This document shows positions 27,898 to 37,318 of a DNA stretch of 64,000 bases, piece by piece. The notes beneath the pieces were generated by a model that was not told the origin of the DNA, searched no databases, and saw only the letters and a program-made list of their open reading frames with translations. Source of the stretch: a bacterium (GTDB lineage: Bacteria > Planctomycetota > B15-G4); assembly GCA_030428785.1 (NCBI GenBank), contig JAUIEF010000006.1, forward strand, positions 1 through 64,000. The letters run 5' to 3'. The first letter of the stretch is position 1; each line of letters starts with the position of its first letter. The position numbers and the translations under genes were made by a program.

Positions 27898-28851
27898 TCA
27901 GGCGTCCGCCTCGGGCGGCTCCGGCGGCGGGGCCGGCGCGTCCTCCTCGGCGTCGAGCGCGGCCTCCATCTCCTCGGCCCAGCGCACGACGAAGACGTCG
28001 AAGTCCTCGAGCTCCTCCATGCTCAGCGGGAGGTGCCCGAAGACGTGCCGGAAGAAGGGCTCGCCGCCGTACGCGTGGGCGGCTTCTGCGAACTCCCAGC
28101 CCTGCACGTACTGCACGAGCTTCATGCGGCCGATGCCGTTGCCGAGGCCGGCGAGGACGTCCATGCCGACGCTCCCGTCGCTCTCGACCATGACGGCGTT
28201 GCGCGCGCGGTCGAGGTCCGGCTTGGGGAGCGCCTCGACGCCGGCGACGTCGCACGCGAGCTGCGACGCGTAGCTCGCGCGGCCCTCGAGCAGCGACATC
28301 TGCGTGTGGATGTCGAGCACGGCGCCCGGGTCCTCCATGACCGCCGTGAGCTCGGACGGGTCGGGGACGCAGCCGTACACCTGGTCGTCGTACGCGTGCA
28401 CGAGCTCGTGCGCGAGGACCGGGAAGAGCAGCTCGCGCGCCAGGTCGCGGTCGCCGCCCGCGAGCGAGACGACGACGTCCTCGATGACGTAGATCACCTG
28501 CTCGTCGGGCAGGTAGCGGCCGAGCATGCGGTCGCCGAACATCGCGTCGGCCATGAAGTCCACGGCGACCGTGAATCCGGAGTCCTCGTCGAGGTCCGCG
28601 ACGTACGCGCGGCGCCGCTCGCGCGCCTCCGCCGCCGTGAGCAGCAGGACGGGGACGGACTCGGGGAGCACGATGCCGGCGCCCTCGTCGAGCGCGGCGA
28701 GCGCCTCTGTCGTCATCGCGTCGAGCGCCTGCTGGGAGACGAGGCCGTCGGCGCCGGTGTCGTCGTGGCAGGCGACGAGCGGCGCGGCGAGGGCCGGCAG
28801 GAGGAGCATCGGCAGGGCCGCGGCGAGCAGGCGGCGGACGGTGGTCGGCAT
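27898..28851 (-). CDS. Lipoprotein with HExxH putative zinc metallopeptidase motif
   Basis: Lipobox-type ...LAAPLVACHDD; VLAHELVHAYDDQVYG and downstream LLEGRASY. Confidence 0.7.
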   Translation of the reverse strand: MPTTVRRLLAAALPMLLLPALAAPLVACHDDTGADGLVSQQALDAMTTEALAALDEGAGIVLPESVPVLLLTAAEARERRRAYVADLDEDSGFTVAVDFMADAMFGDRMLGRYLPDEQVIYVIEDVVVSLAGGDRDLARELLFPVLAHELVHAYDDQVYGCVPDPSELTAVMEDPGAVLDIHTQMSLLEGRASYASQLACDVAGVEALPKPDLDRARNAVMVESDGSVGMDVLAGLGNGIGRMKLVQYVQGWEFAEAAHAYGGEPFFRHVFGHLPLSMEELEDFDVFVVRWAEEMEAALDAEEDAPAPPPEPPEADA

Positions 28852-28941
28852 GGGACGGAGGATCCGGGGGAGTCGGCGGAGGGGCGCGCCGCGGCGCGGG
28901 CCCGACCCGCGGGCGTCCATCGGTCGCGGGCCGGGTCGGGG

Positions 28942-29123
28942 CTAGCCTGACCTATTCACGGGCACCGTCGCGAGAGCGCGAATGAGTCTTCGTGGCAAGG
29001 CGGAGCGCCGCTCGCCACCGGAGGCGGGGCGTCGCCCCGTCGAGGATGGCGAGTGGTGTTCCAACGCAGTCCACGAAGGCTCATTCGCGTTCGCAGCAGG
29101 TGTCCGTGAATCGGTCGGGCTAG
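28942..29123. repeat. 182-bp near-palindrome bounded by CTAG (MITE-like element A)
   Basis: Left CTAGCCTGACCTATTCACGGGCACC..GCGAATGAGTCTTCGTGG; right (rc) CTAGCCCGACCGATTCACGGACACC..GCGAATGAGCCTTCGTGG; centre CGGGGCGTCGCCCCG. Confidence 0.8.
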
Positions 29124-29160
29124 GATGCGCGACCCGTCCGGCCCGCGCGAGGATCCTCCG

Positions 29161-30921
29161 ATGATCGCCTGTCTGCTCCCGTTCGTCGCGCTCCTTCTCC
29201 AGGGCGCGACCGTGACGCCGCCCGCGGCCGACGAGGCGGCCGTCGTCGCCGAGGACCTCGCCGCGGCGCGCGCGCTCTTCGAGCGCAACCTCCAGGCGAT
29301 CCGCGACCGCGACCGGGAGGCCTACCTCGACTGCTACCTCCGCTCGCCGAACCTCGTGCGCGTCGGGCCCGAGGGGCCGGAGCGCGGCTTCGACGGGCTC
29401 GCCGCCTCCCTGGGCGACGACTGGCCGGACCGCCTCGCCGCGCGCGACCTCCGGCTCGAGTGGCTCGCGCCGGGGCTCGTCTTCGGCACCTACCGGTATC
29501 ACGTCGTGTTCGACGGCGTCGCGGCGCACGGCCTCTCCGAGCGGCTGTTCCGCGAGACGCCGGACGGCTGGCGCATCGCCGTGACGACGGCGCACCCCGC
29601 GCCGCCCGGCACGCCCCCGCCGGCGCTCGCGCTCTCGGGCGCGACCGTGCTCGACGGCGAGGGCGGCGTCGTGGAGGACGCGCTCGTCGTCGTGGAGGAC
29701 GGGGTCATCGCGTCCGTCGGGCCGCGCGCGGGCGCGTCGGTCCCCGAGGACGCGACGCTCGTCGACCTCTCGGGGCGCTTCCTCGTGCCCGGCCTCGTGG
29801 ACACGCACGTGCACTACGGGCAGTCCGGCTGGGCCGACGGTCGGCCGGACTCCTTCGACGTGCGCGACGCGTGGCCGTACGCGGAGACCGTCGCCGCGCT
29901 CCGGACGCACCCGGAGCGCCTGCACCGCGCGCTCCTCGCGTGCGGCATCACGTCGGCGCTCGACTGCGGCGGCTACGCGTGGAGCCGCCGGCTCGCCGCG
30001 GACAGCCTCGACGACCCCGAGGCGCCGCGCGTGCGCGCCGCGGGACCGCTGCTCGCGACCTTCGTGCCGGACATCCTCTCGCTGCCGGCGGAGCACCAGT
30101 TCGTGCCCATGCTCGACGAGGACGGCGTGCGCGCGGCGGTGGCGAGCCACGCCGCGCAGGGCGGCGACGCGATCAAGGTGTGGATCGTGCTCGTCGACCG
30201 GACGCTCGAGGAGGTCGCGCCGCTCGTCCACGCGGCGGGCGCGGCCGCGCGCGAGCACGGGCTGCCGCTCCTCGTCCACGCGACGGACCTCGAGGCGGCG
30301 CGCGTCGCCGTCGCGGCGGGCGCGGACCTGCTCGTGCACAGCGTCGACGACGCGCCCGTCGACGACGCGTTCGTCGAGGCCTGCCTCGCGAGCGGCGTCG
30401 CGTACTGCCCGACGCTCGTCGTGGTCGACGGGTACCTGCGCCTCCGGGACCGCCGGGTGCCGGCGGGATTCCTGGAGCGGCTCGACGAGGTCTCGCCGTG
30501 GGTCGCGGAGCGGCTCGCCGCGCGACCGCTCGAGGAGTCCGAGGATCTCGCCGACCCGTACGCCGCCCGCCGGGCGACGATGGCGGCCAACCTCGTCCGG
30601 CTCGCGGAGGCCGGCGTGCCCGTCGTGCTCGGCACGGACGCGGGCAACCCGCTCACGCTCCACGGCCCGTCCGTGCGCGACGAGCTGCAAGCCATGGTCG
30701 ACGCCGGACTTGCGCCCGAGCGGGTGATCCGGGCCGCGACCGCCGACGCCGCCCGGGCCGCGGGTTTCCCCGACGCCGGTCGGCTCCGGCCCGGCGCGCG
30801 GGCGGACGCGCTCGTGCTCGACGAGGATCCGCGCCTCGACGTCACCCGTCTCGGCCGTCCGCGGCTCGTGCTGCGCGGCGGGGTGCTCCACCGGCGCGAG
30901 GACCTGCTCGGGACGCCCTGA
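29161..30921 (+). CDS. Secreted amidohydrolase with N-terminal NTF2/SnoaL-like domain
   Basis: N-terminal LFERNLQAIRDRDREAYLDCYLRSPNLVRVGPEG...; then FLVPGLVDTHVHYGQSG, HATD, GTDAGNPLTLHGPSV. Confidence 0.82.
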   Translation: MIACLLPFVALLLQGATVTPPAADEAAVVAEDLAAARALFERNLQAIRDRDREAYLDCYLRSPNLVRVGPEGPERGFDGLAASLGDDWPDRLAARDLRLEWLAPGLVFGTYRYHVVFDGVAAHGLSERLFRETPDGWRIAVTTAHPAPPGTPPPALALSGATVLDGEGGVVEDALVVVEDGVIASVGPRAGASVPEDATLVDLSGRFLVPGLVDTHVHYGQSGWADGRPDSFDVRDAWPYAETVAALRTHPERLHRALLACGITSALDCGGYAWSRRLAADSLDDPEAPRVRAAGPLLATFVPDILSLPAEHQFVPMLDEDGVRAAVASHAAQGGDAIKVWIVLVDRTLEEVAPLVHAAGAAAREHGLPLLVHATDLEAARVAVAAGADLLVHSVDDAPVDDAFVEACLASGVAYCPTLVVVDGYLRLRDRRVPAGFLERLDEVSPWVAERLAARPLEESEDLADPYAARRATMAANLVRLAEAGVPVVLGTDAGNPLTLHGPSVRDELQAMVDAGLAPERVIRAATADAARAAGFPDAGRLRPGARADALVLDEDPRLDVTRLGRPRLVLRGGVLHRREDLLGTP

Positions 30922-31079
30922 CCCGGCGCTCCGCGCGACTCCAGCCCGGGGCGTCAGGTGACCGATGTGTCTCCACGGGTCGCACCGATCGGGATAAGAT
31001 GAAGTCGACGGGCTCCACGGCAGGGAACCCCGATCCCTCCCTGCCGGCTCACCACGGCACAGACACGCTCCATCCTCCG

Positions 31080-34000
31080 ATGATCCCATCTCTCCGTCGG
31101 CTGGTCGTCCTCCTCTCCGCCCTCCTCGCGCTGGCCTCGAGCGCAACCTCCCAGGCGACGATCTACGCGCCCGGGTGCGGCGGGGTGAACCCGCCGCCGA
31201 CGGTGACGTTCGGCGGCAGCCTCACCCCCGGCGGGCAGTCGGTCATCCACCTCTCCGGCCTGACCCCGAACACCCTCGTCGCGCTGGGTGTCGGCACGAA
31301 GAACACGAACCCGGACGGTTCGCTGCTCGAGATCCCCGTCGGTCACATCGACGGCGTGAGCCCGGGCTGCACGTTCAACGTCCAGCCGGGGATCATCATC
31401 CAGTTCCCGTCGGACGCCCTGGGCGAGGCGCACCTCTACTTCACGATGCCCAACTACCTGGGGCCGAAGATCTGCTTCCAGTTCGCGGCGGTGGAGTCGA
31501 CGACGCCGCTCAGCATCGGCATCTCCGAGGCGCTCCAGGTGCTGCTCGACGCGACCGTCGTGCCGTCCTCGACCGACGTGGACTTCGGCGCGCAGGAGAT
31601 GGGCGTCACGAGCGACGCGCAGACGCTCACGCTCACCAACGGCGCCGACGTGCCGTACCAGATCAACGACCTGCTCATCTTCGACGGCGAGGCCTCGGAC
31701 TTCTCCGCGGTGTTCACGTCGGGGCCGACGCCGGTGGTCATCCCGCCCGGCGGCACGGCGGACGTCGAGATCACGTTCACGCCCGGCTTCCCGGGCGAGC
31801 GCGCGACGAACCTCCAGATCGTGCACGACGCGCTCATCCCGTTCGCCGCCGACCCGGTCGTCGAGCTGCGGGGTTCGGGCATCGGCGGGCCGGGCGAGGA
31901 GGTGCTCCTCGACTGCGGCTCGGCCGACCTCTACATGGACAGCACGTTCCAGCTCTGGGCGCCCGACTACGGGGCCGTGGGCGGGGTGCCGTTCACGAAC
32001 CCCGACCCGGTGCCCGGCTCGCCGGACCCGGACCTGCTCAAGAGCTACCGCGCCGGCGCGATCTTCCAGTACGCGATCGAGGTGCCGGACGCCGACTACG
32101 AGGTCTCGCTGCACTTCGTCGACTTCACGGTCACGGCGCCGGGCCAGCGGCTCATGGACATCTCGGCCGAGGGCGCGCTGGTCCTCGACGACCTGGACGT
32201 CTTCGCGCTCGTCGGTCAGGACGTGCCGCACGTCGAGTCCTTCCCCGTTACGGTGTCCGACGGCGTGCTCGACCTCGACTTCGAGCGTGTCACGGGGACG
32301 TGCATCGTCTCGGCCATCGAGGTGCGCAAGCAGTTCGCGGCGCTCGACGTCACGCCGACGACCGTGCACGACTTCGGGTTCGTCGACCAGGGCAACTTCA
32401 CGACGTTGGAGCTCGTCGCCGAGAACACGGGCACGCTGCCCGTCGACGTGACCTCGGTGGAGTTCGTCGTCGACGCGGGCGCCGGCCACGAGTTCACCAT
32501 CGACCTCGACGGCAACCTGTTCTCCGGCGCGGAGGACACGATCACCTGGCCCGCGTCGATCCCGCTGTCGCCCGGCGTCCCCGTGGACCTCGACGTGATC
32601 TTCGCGCCCTCGGAGCACGGCTCGAACGACGTCCACGTCGTGCTGCGCGGCAACTTCCCCGACGTGACCCTCGACCTCACGGGCACGGGCGGCGTCGGCG
32701 GGCACCCGTTCCTGCACGTCGTCATCGACCCCGTGCCCATCGCCGTGGACTACGACGGCGACGGGTTCGAGGACGTCGACGTGGACGGCAGCTTCTCGCA
32801 CACGCACGAGCCGGGTCACGAGCTCACGACCTTCACCTGGAAGGAGGGCACGACGACCCTCGCGACGGGCGACCTCGCGACGCTGAACCTGCCCGTCGGC
32901 GACCACACGATCTGCCTCACCATCGAGGACGACAACCTGCCGCCCGAGGCGCTCACGGACTGCGCCGAGGTGCGGGTCGTCACGCCGGCGGACGTGCCGG
33001 GCGTCGACGTCCACTACTACGACACGGACCCGGCGGCGCCCGCCACGGTGCTCGACAGCCTGCCGGCGTCGGCGGACTGGATCGAGGTGCTCGACAGCTT
33101 CCTCGTCGAGCCCAACCCCGCCGTGGGCGGCTCGCCGTTCAGCGGGAACGTCGTCGTCCAGCTCACGGCCGACGTGCTCATCGAGACGGCCGGCGACTAC
33201 GACTTCGCGGTCGCGGGCGGCGCCGGCAGCCGGCTCTACGTGGACGGCGTGTCGTACACCGGCACCGTGACGCTGCCGGCGGGCCCCGTCCCGGTCGAGG
33301 CGCGCTTCGCGGTCGACTCCATCGCCAACCTGCCGGTCGAGGTGCTCATGGCCGAGGTCGGCCAGATGCCGGCCGCCATCGACCCCTCGCTGCTCACGCA
33401 CGACGAGTCGGACGACGTCCCCTTCATCAACACGATGCCCCCGGACGGCAGCACCTCGGGCGGCAACGTCGTGACCATCTCCGGCTCCGGCTTCTTCCCC
33501 GCGTCGAGCACCGTCGTGCACTGGGGCGCGCAGGACCTGACGATCGCCGACTTCTCGAGCATCGACGTCGACCAGATCACGTTCAGCACGCCCGCGCACT
33601 CGCCGGGCTTCATCTCCGTGACGGTCGAGACGCCCGCGGGCATCAGCAACGCGGTGATGTTCGAGTACACGGAGGACGCGCCGCCGCCGATCGTGTTCAC
33701 GATGCACACGTTCTCGAGCTTCTGGCCCAACAAGCCCACCGCGGCCGCGTGGGGTCCCGACGGCCGGCTGTACATCGGCACGCGCAGCGGCATCGTCGTC
33801 GCCGTCGAGGTCGACGAGGACTACAACGAGATCTCGAAGACGCTCTACACGGGCGTGTCGAACGAGTCGAACCCCGAGATCATGGGGATCGCGTTCAACC
33901 CGTTCGACCCGCCGAGCCCCGTGACGGTCTACGTGAGCCACGGCGAGCTCTACGCGCAGGGCGGCTCCACGCCCACGGGGCCGTCGCCCTACAACGGACA

Positions 34001-36092
34001 GGTGAGCGTGCTCACCGGGCCGACGTTCGACTCGCCGACGCCGCTCATCACGGGCCTGCCCGTGAGCAACCACGACCACGCCATCAACGGCATGGTCTTC
34101 GACCACAACGGCGACCTGCTGCTCTGCAGCGGCGGCAACACGAACGCGGGCATCGCGCACGACCTCATCGGCGGCGTGCCCGAGTCGCCGCTCACGGCCG
34201 CGATCCTCAAGGCGCGCACCTCCGACCCCGGCTTCAACGGCGCGATCACCTACACGCACAGCTCGACGATGCTGCCGTCCACCGACCAGATGGAGGGCGA
34301 GGACGTCGACGTGGACGCCGGGGTCGACGTGTTCGTGCACGCGCCCGGGCTGCGCAGCCCGTTCGACCTCGAGCTCACGACGAGCGGCTACCTCTACGCG
34401 ACGGACAACGGCCCGAACGGCGGGCTGGGCAACGGCTCGGCGGGCCCCTCCACCGACAGCGGCACCGCGGCCACCGCGGACGAGCTGCTGCTCGTCGAGG
34501 CGGGCGTCTACGACGGGCACGCGAACCGGAACCGCGGTCGCTACGACCCCCGCGAGTACATCTACCGCAACACGAGCATCCCGAGCATCCCGGGTGAGTT
34601 CCGGCAGAAGCTCCAGAGCCTGAGCTCCTCCACGGACGGCATCGCGGAGTACCGGGCGACGACCTTCGGCGGGCAGATGAAGGGCGACCTGCTCGTGCAG
34701 CGCTGGAAGGGCTACCTGTCGCGCATCGTGCTCTCGGACGACGGGCGCTCCGTGGTCTCGATGTCGAACATCGAGCCGCGCACGGACGCGCTCGGCGTGA
34801 CGACCGGTCCGGGCGGCGCGATCATCGGCGTGAAGTACCAGGGCCACCAGATGGACGTGCTCGTGCCGCAGGACGTCGGCGCGGTGGGCGTCACGGCCTA
34901 CGACATCTTCCCGTGGCGCGCGCTCGCGACGGGCGGCGACGAGTTCGTCATCGGCGGCGCCAACTTCGACACGCTCGCGAACACGACCGTGACGATCGGC
35001 GGCGTGCCGGCGGCGCTCACCTCGGTGACCTCGAAGCGCATCCACGGCATCGTGCCGGCGGCGATCTCTCCGTCGACCGACCTGCTCGACGTCGTCGTGA
35101 CCTCGGGTCCCGAGCAGTCGACCATCCCGGACGCGTTCCGCTACCTCTTCGTGCCGGCGGGCGGCGAGCCGGGCCGCTGGATCCCGGGCGTCTCCCAGAT
35201 GACCGCGTCCATGGGCGAGGTCGCGGTGGGCGAGATCGACGGCAAGCTCTACGTCGTCGGCGACGGCCCCAACGACGACACGCGCGTGTACGACATCGCC
35301 GCGGACTCGTGGAGCGTCATCACGAGCCCCGACCGTCCCTTCCCCGGTGACCACCACGCCGCCGAGGTCATCGACGGCAAGCTCTACCTCTTCGGCGGGT
35401 ACGGCGGCGGCGCCGAGGGCAAGGTCCAGATCTACGACCCGGTGCTCAACACATGGAGCCTCGGCGCGGACATGCCGTGGAACGGGTTCTCGAGCGCGAC
35501 GGCGGTCATCGACGGGCTGGTCTACGTGGCCGGCGGCGTCGTCGACAACCTCTTCACGACCGACGAGGTGGCGGCCTACGACCCGGTGCTGGACGCCTGG
35601 TCGTCCCGGCTGGCCCCCATGGTCGACGCCCGGAACCACGCGGCGGCCGGCACGGACGGCGAGAAGCTGTGGGTCTTCGGCGGGCGCGGGCCGGGCAGCG
35701 GCGACACGAACGTGCTGGCGAACGGCTTCGCGGACGTCCAGGTCTACGACCCGCTCACGAACACCTGGGAGTCGAGCAACGACGTCGGCTCCTCGATCTC
35801 GCCGATGCCGATCGGGCGTGGCGGGACCGGCAAGGCGGTGTACTATCAGGGTGAGTTCTACGTGTTCGGAGGCGAGACGCTGAACGGGCCGGGCGCCACG
35901 CCGGCGGGCGTCTACGATCGCGTGGACGTGTACGACCCCGCCACCGACACGTGGCGCCTCGAGGCGGCGATGCCGAGCGCTCGACACGGGATCTTCCCGG
36001 TCCTGTTCGAGAGCCGGATCTTCCTGCCGGGCGGCGCGACGAACAGCGGCAACGGGATCTCTTCCGTTCTCGAGGTGTTCACCCGACAGTGA
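31080..36092 (+). CDS. Giant secreted multidomain protein (1670 aa): ASH/choice-of-anchor-like, malectin-like, PA14-like, IPT/TIG, glucose/sorbosone dehydrogenase-like propeller, C-terminal Kelch propeller
   Basis: Signal peptide; domain signatures read in translation (e.g. SSTDVDFGAQEMGVTSDAQTLTLTN; MPPDGSTSGGNVVTISGSGFFPASSTVVHWG; FGGYGGGAEGKVQIYDPVLNTWSLGADMPWN). Confidence 0.85.
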   Translation: MIPSLRRLVVLLSALLALASSATSQATIYAPGCGGVNPPPTVTFGGSLTPGGQSVIHLSGLTPNTLVALGVGTKNTNPDGSLLEIPVGHIDGVSPGCTFNVQPGIIIQFPSDALGEAHLYFTMPNYLGPKICFQFAAVESTTPLSIGISEALQVLLDATVVPSSTDVDFGAQEMGVTSDAQTLTLTNGADVPYQINDLLIFDGEASDFSAVFTSGPTPVVIPPGGTADVEITFTPGFPGERATNLQIVHDALIPFAADPVVELRGSGIGGPGEEVLLDCGSADLYMDSTFQLWAPDYGAVGGVPFTNPDPVPGSPDPDLLKSYRAGAIFQYAIEVPDADYEVSLHFVDFTVTAPGQRLMDISAEGALVLDDLDVFALVGQDVPHVESFPVTVSDGVLDLDFERVTGTCIVSAIEVRKQFAALDVTPTTVHDFGFVDQGNFTTLELVAENTGTLPVDVTSVEFVVDAGAGHEFTIDLDGNLFSGAEDTITWPASIPLSPGVPVDLDVIFAPSEHGSNDVHVVLRGNFPDVTLDLTGTGGVGGHPFLHVVIDPVPIAVDYDGDGFEDVDVDGSFSHTHEPGHELTTFTWKEGTTTLATGDLATLNLPVGDHTICLTIEDDNLPPEALTDCAEVRVVTPADVPGVDVHYYDTDPAAPATVLDSLPASADWIEVLDSFLVEPNPAVGGSPFSGNVVVQLTADVLIETAGDYDFAVAGGAGSRLYVDGVSYTGTVTLPAGPVPVEARFAVDSIANLPVEVLMAEVGQMPAAIDPSLLTHDESDDVPFINTMPPDGSTSGGNVVTISGSGFFPASSTVVHWGAQDLTIADFSSIDVDQITFSTPAHSPGFISVTVETPAGISNAVMFEYTEDAPPPIVFTMHTFSSFWPNKPTAAAWGPDGRLYIGTRSGIVVAVEVDEDYNEISKTLYTGVSNESNPEIMGIAFNPFDPPSPVTVYVSHGELYAQGGSTPTGPSPYNGQVSVLTGPTFDSPTPLITGLPVSNHDHAINGMVFDHNGDLLLCSGGNTNAGIAHDLIGGVPESPLTAAILKARTSDPGFNGAITYTHSSTMLPSTDQMEGEDVDVDAGVDVFVHAPGLRSPFDLELTTSGYLYATDNGPNGGLGNGSAGPSTDSGTAATADELLLVEAGVYDGHANRNRGRYDPREYIYRNTSIPSIPGEFRQKLQSLSSSTDGIAEYRATTFGGQMKGDLLVQRWKGYLSRIVLSDDGRSVVSMSNIEPRTDALGVTTGPGGAIIGVKYQGHQMDVLVPQDVGAVGVTAYDIFPWRALATGGDEFVIGGANFDTLANTTVTIGGVPAALTSVTSKRIHGIVPAAISPSTDLLDVVVTSGPEQSTIPDAFRYLFVPAGGEPGRWIPGVSQMTASMGEVAVGEIDGKLYVVGDGPNDDTRVYDIAADSWSVITSPDRPFPGDHHAAEVIDGKLYLFGGYGGGAEGKVQIYDPVLNTWSLGADMPWNGFSSATAVIDGLVYVAGGVVDNLFTTDEVAAYDPVLDAWSSRLAPMVDARNHAAAGTDGEKLWVFGGRGPGSGDTNVLANGFADVQVYDPLTNTWESSNDVGSSISPMPIGRGGTGKAVYYQGEFYVFGGETLNGPGATPAGVYDRVDVYDPATDTWRLEAAMPSARHGIFPVLFESRIFLPGGATNSGNGISSVLEVFTRQ

Positions 36093-36126
36093 TCGCGGGC
36101 GCGTCGTCGCGCTCGCGACGACGACC

Positions 36127-37278
36127 ATGCACGCCCCTACGCGCACCGTCCTCTTCACGACCACCTTCCTGCTCGTCCTGCTCTGGGCGTTCGGCGACCT
36201 CGCCGCGCAGTCCGCGGGCACGACGCCGCCGCCCGGCGCGCCGGGCGCGGCTCCCGCCGGTCCGTCGACGCCCGGACCCGGCTCGTCCACGGGCAGCCGG
36301 CTCCGCTTCCCCGGCCTCGGCGGGCTCTTCGGTCTGCGCCCCGAGGGCCCGGGCGCGGACGACCCGGGCTCCTGGGTCACGCTGAACGTCATGCCGAAGT
36401 CGCTCGGCGAGGTCGTGTGCGGCGTGCTCGACGACGTGCTCTACGTCGTCGGCGAGGGCTCGGGCACGACGTACACCTACGACCTCGCGACGGGCGTCTG
36501 GACGCAGGGCGTCGCCGCGCCGCGACCGTTCGCGGGCAACCACCACGGCGGCGAGGTCGTCGACGGCCGGTGGTACGTGATCGGCGGCTTCGACGACGGC
36601 GCCGAGGGGCGCGTGCAGATCTACGACCCCGTGACGAACCAGTGGACGCTGGGCGCCGACATGCCGTGGAACGGCGGCTCGGTGAACTCGGCGCTCATCG
36701 GCGGGAAGATCTACGTCTGCGGCGGCGTGAAGGACGACCTCTTCACGACCGACGAGTGCGCGGTGTACGACCCGGTGGCGGACACCTGGACGATGCTCGC
36801 GCCGATGATCGACGGCCGGAACCACGCGGCGTCCGCCACGGACGGCAACCGGCTGTGGGTGTTCGGCGGGCGCGGGCCGGGCAGCGGCGACACGAACATG
36901 GTCGCGAACGGCTTCGCGGACGTGCAGGTCTACGACCCGCTCACGGACACCTGGGAGTCGAGCGAGCTCCCGGCCTCGCCGCTCGCGCCGCTCCCCATCG
37001 GGCGCGGCGGCACGGGCAAGGCCGTGTGGCACGCGGGCGAGTTCTACGTCTTCGGCGGCGAGACGCTCAACGGCCCCGGCGCCGTGACGGGCAACGTCTA
37101 CGACCGGGTCGACATCTACGATCCGGTCACGAACGACTGGCGGCTGGGCGCCCCGCTGCCCACGCCGCGGCACGGCTTCTTCCCGGTGAAGCGGCACGGC
37201 GCCGTGTACGTCGTCGCCGGCGGTCAGGTCGCCGGCGGCAGCAAGTCGAGCAAGGCGGAGCTCTACCTCCTGCCGTGA
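36127..37278 (+). CDS. Secreted Kelch-repeat protein
   Basis: Kelch blades (YVIGGFDDGAEGRVQIYDPVTNQWTLGADMPWN; VFGGRGPGSGDTN...VYDPLTDTWESS); near-copy of the C-terminal propeller of the preceding gene. Confidence 0.88.
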   Translation: MHAPTRTVLFTTTFLLVLLWAFGDLAAQSAGTTPPPGAPGAAPAGPSTPGPGSSTGSRLRFPGLGGLFGLRPEGPGADDPGSWVTLNVMPKSLGEVVCGVLDDVLYVVGEGSGTTYTYDLATGVWTQGVAAPRPFAGNHHGGEVVDGRWYVIGGFDDGAEGRVQIYDPVTNQWTLGADMPWNGGSVNSALIGGKIYVCGGVKDDLFTTDECAVYDPVADTWTMLAPMIDGRNHAASATDGNRLWVFGGRGPGSGDTNMVANGFADVQVYDPLTDTWESSELPASPLAPLPIGRGGTGKAVWHAGEFYVFGGETLNGPGAVTGNVYDRVDIYDPVTNDWRLGAPLPTPRHGFFPVKRHGAVYVVAGGQVAGGSKSSKAELYLLP

Positions 37279-37318
37279 CCCCGGCCTCCCGGACGCCGCG
37301 GGCGTCGCGCCGCGCCGT

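Noticed and set aside
30954-36392. 1812-aa minus-strand ORF opposite the giant surface protein
   Set aside because: Low-complexity V/D/R/H composition and no recognisable motifs; the + strand ORF has clear signal peptide and domains.
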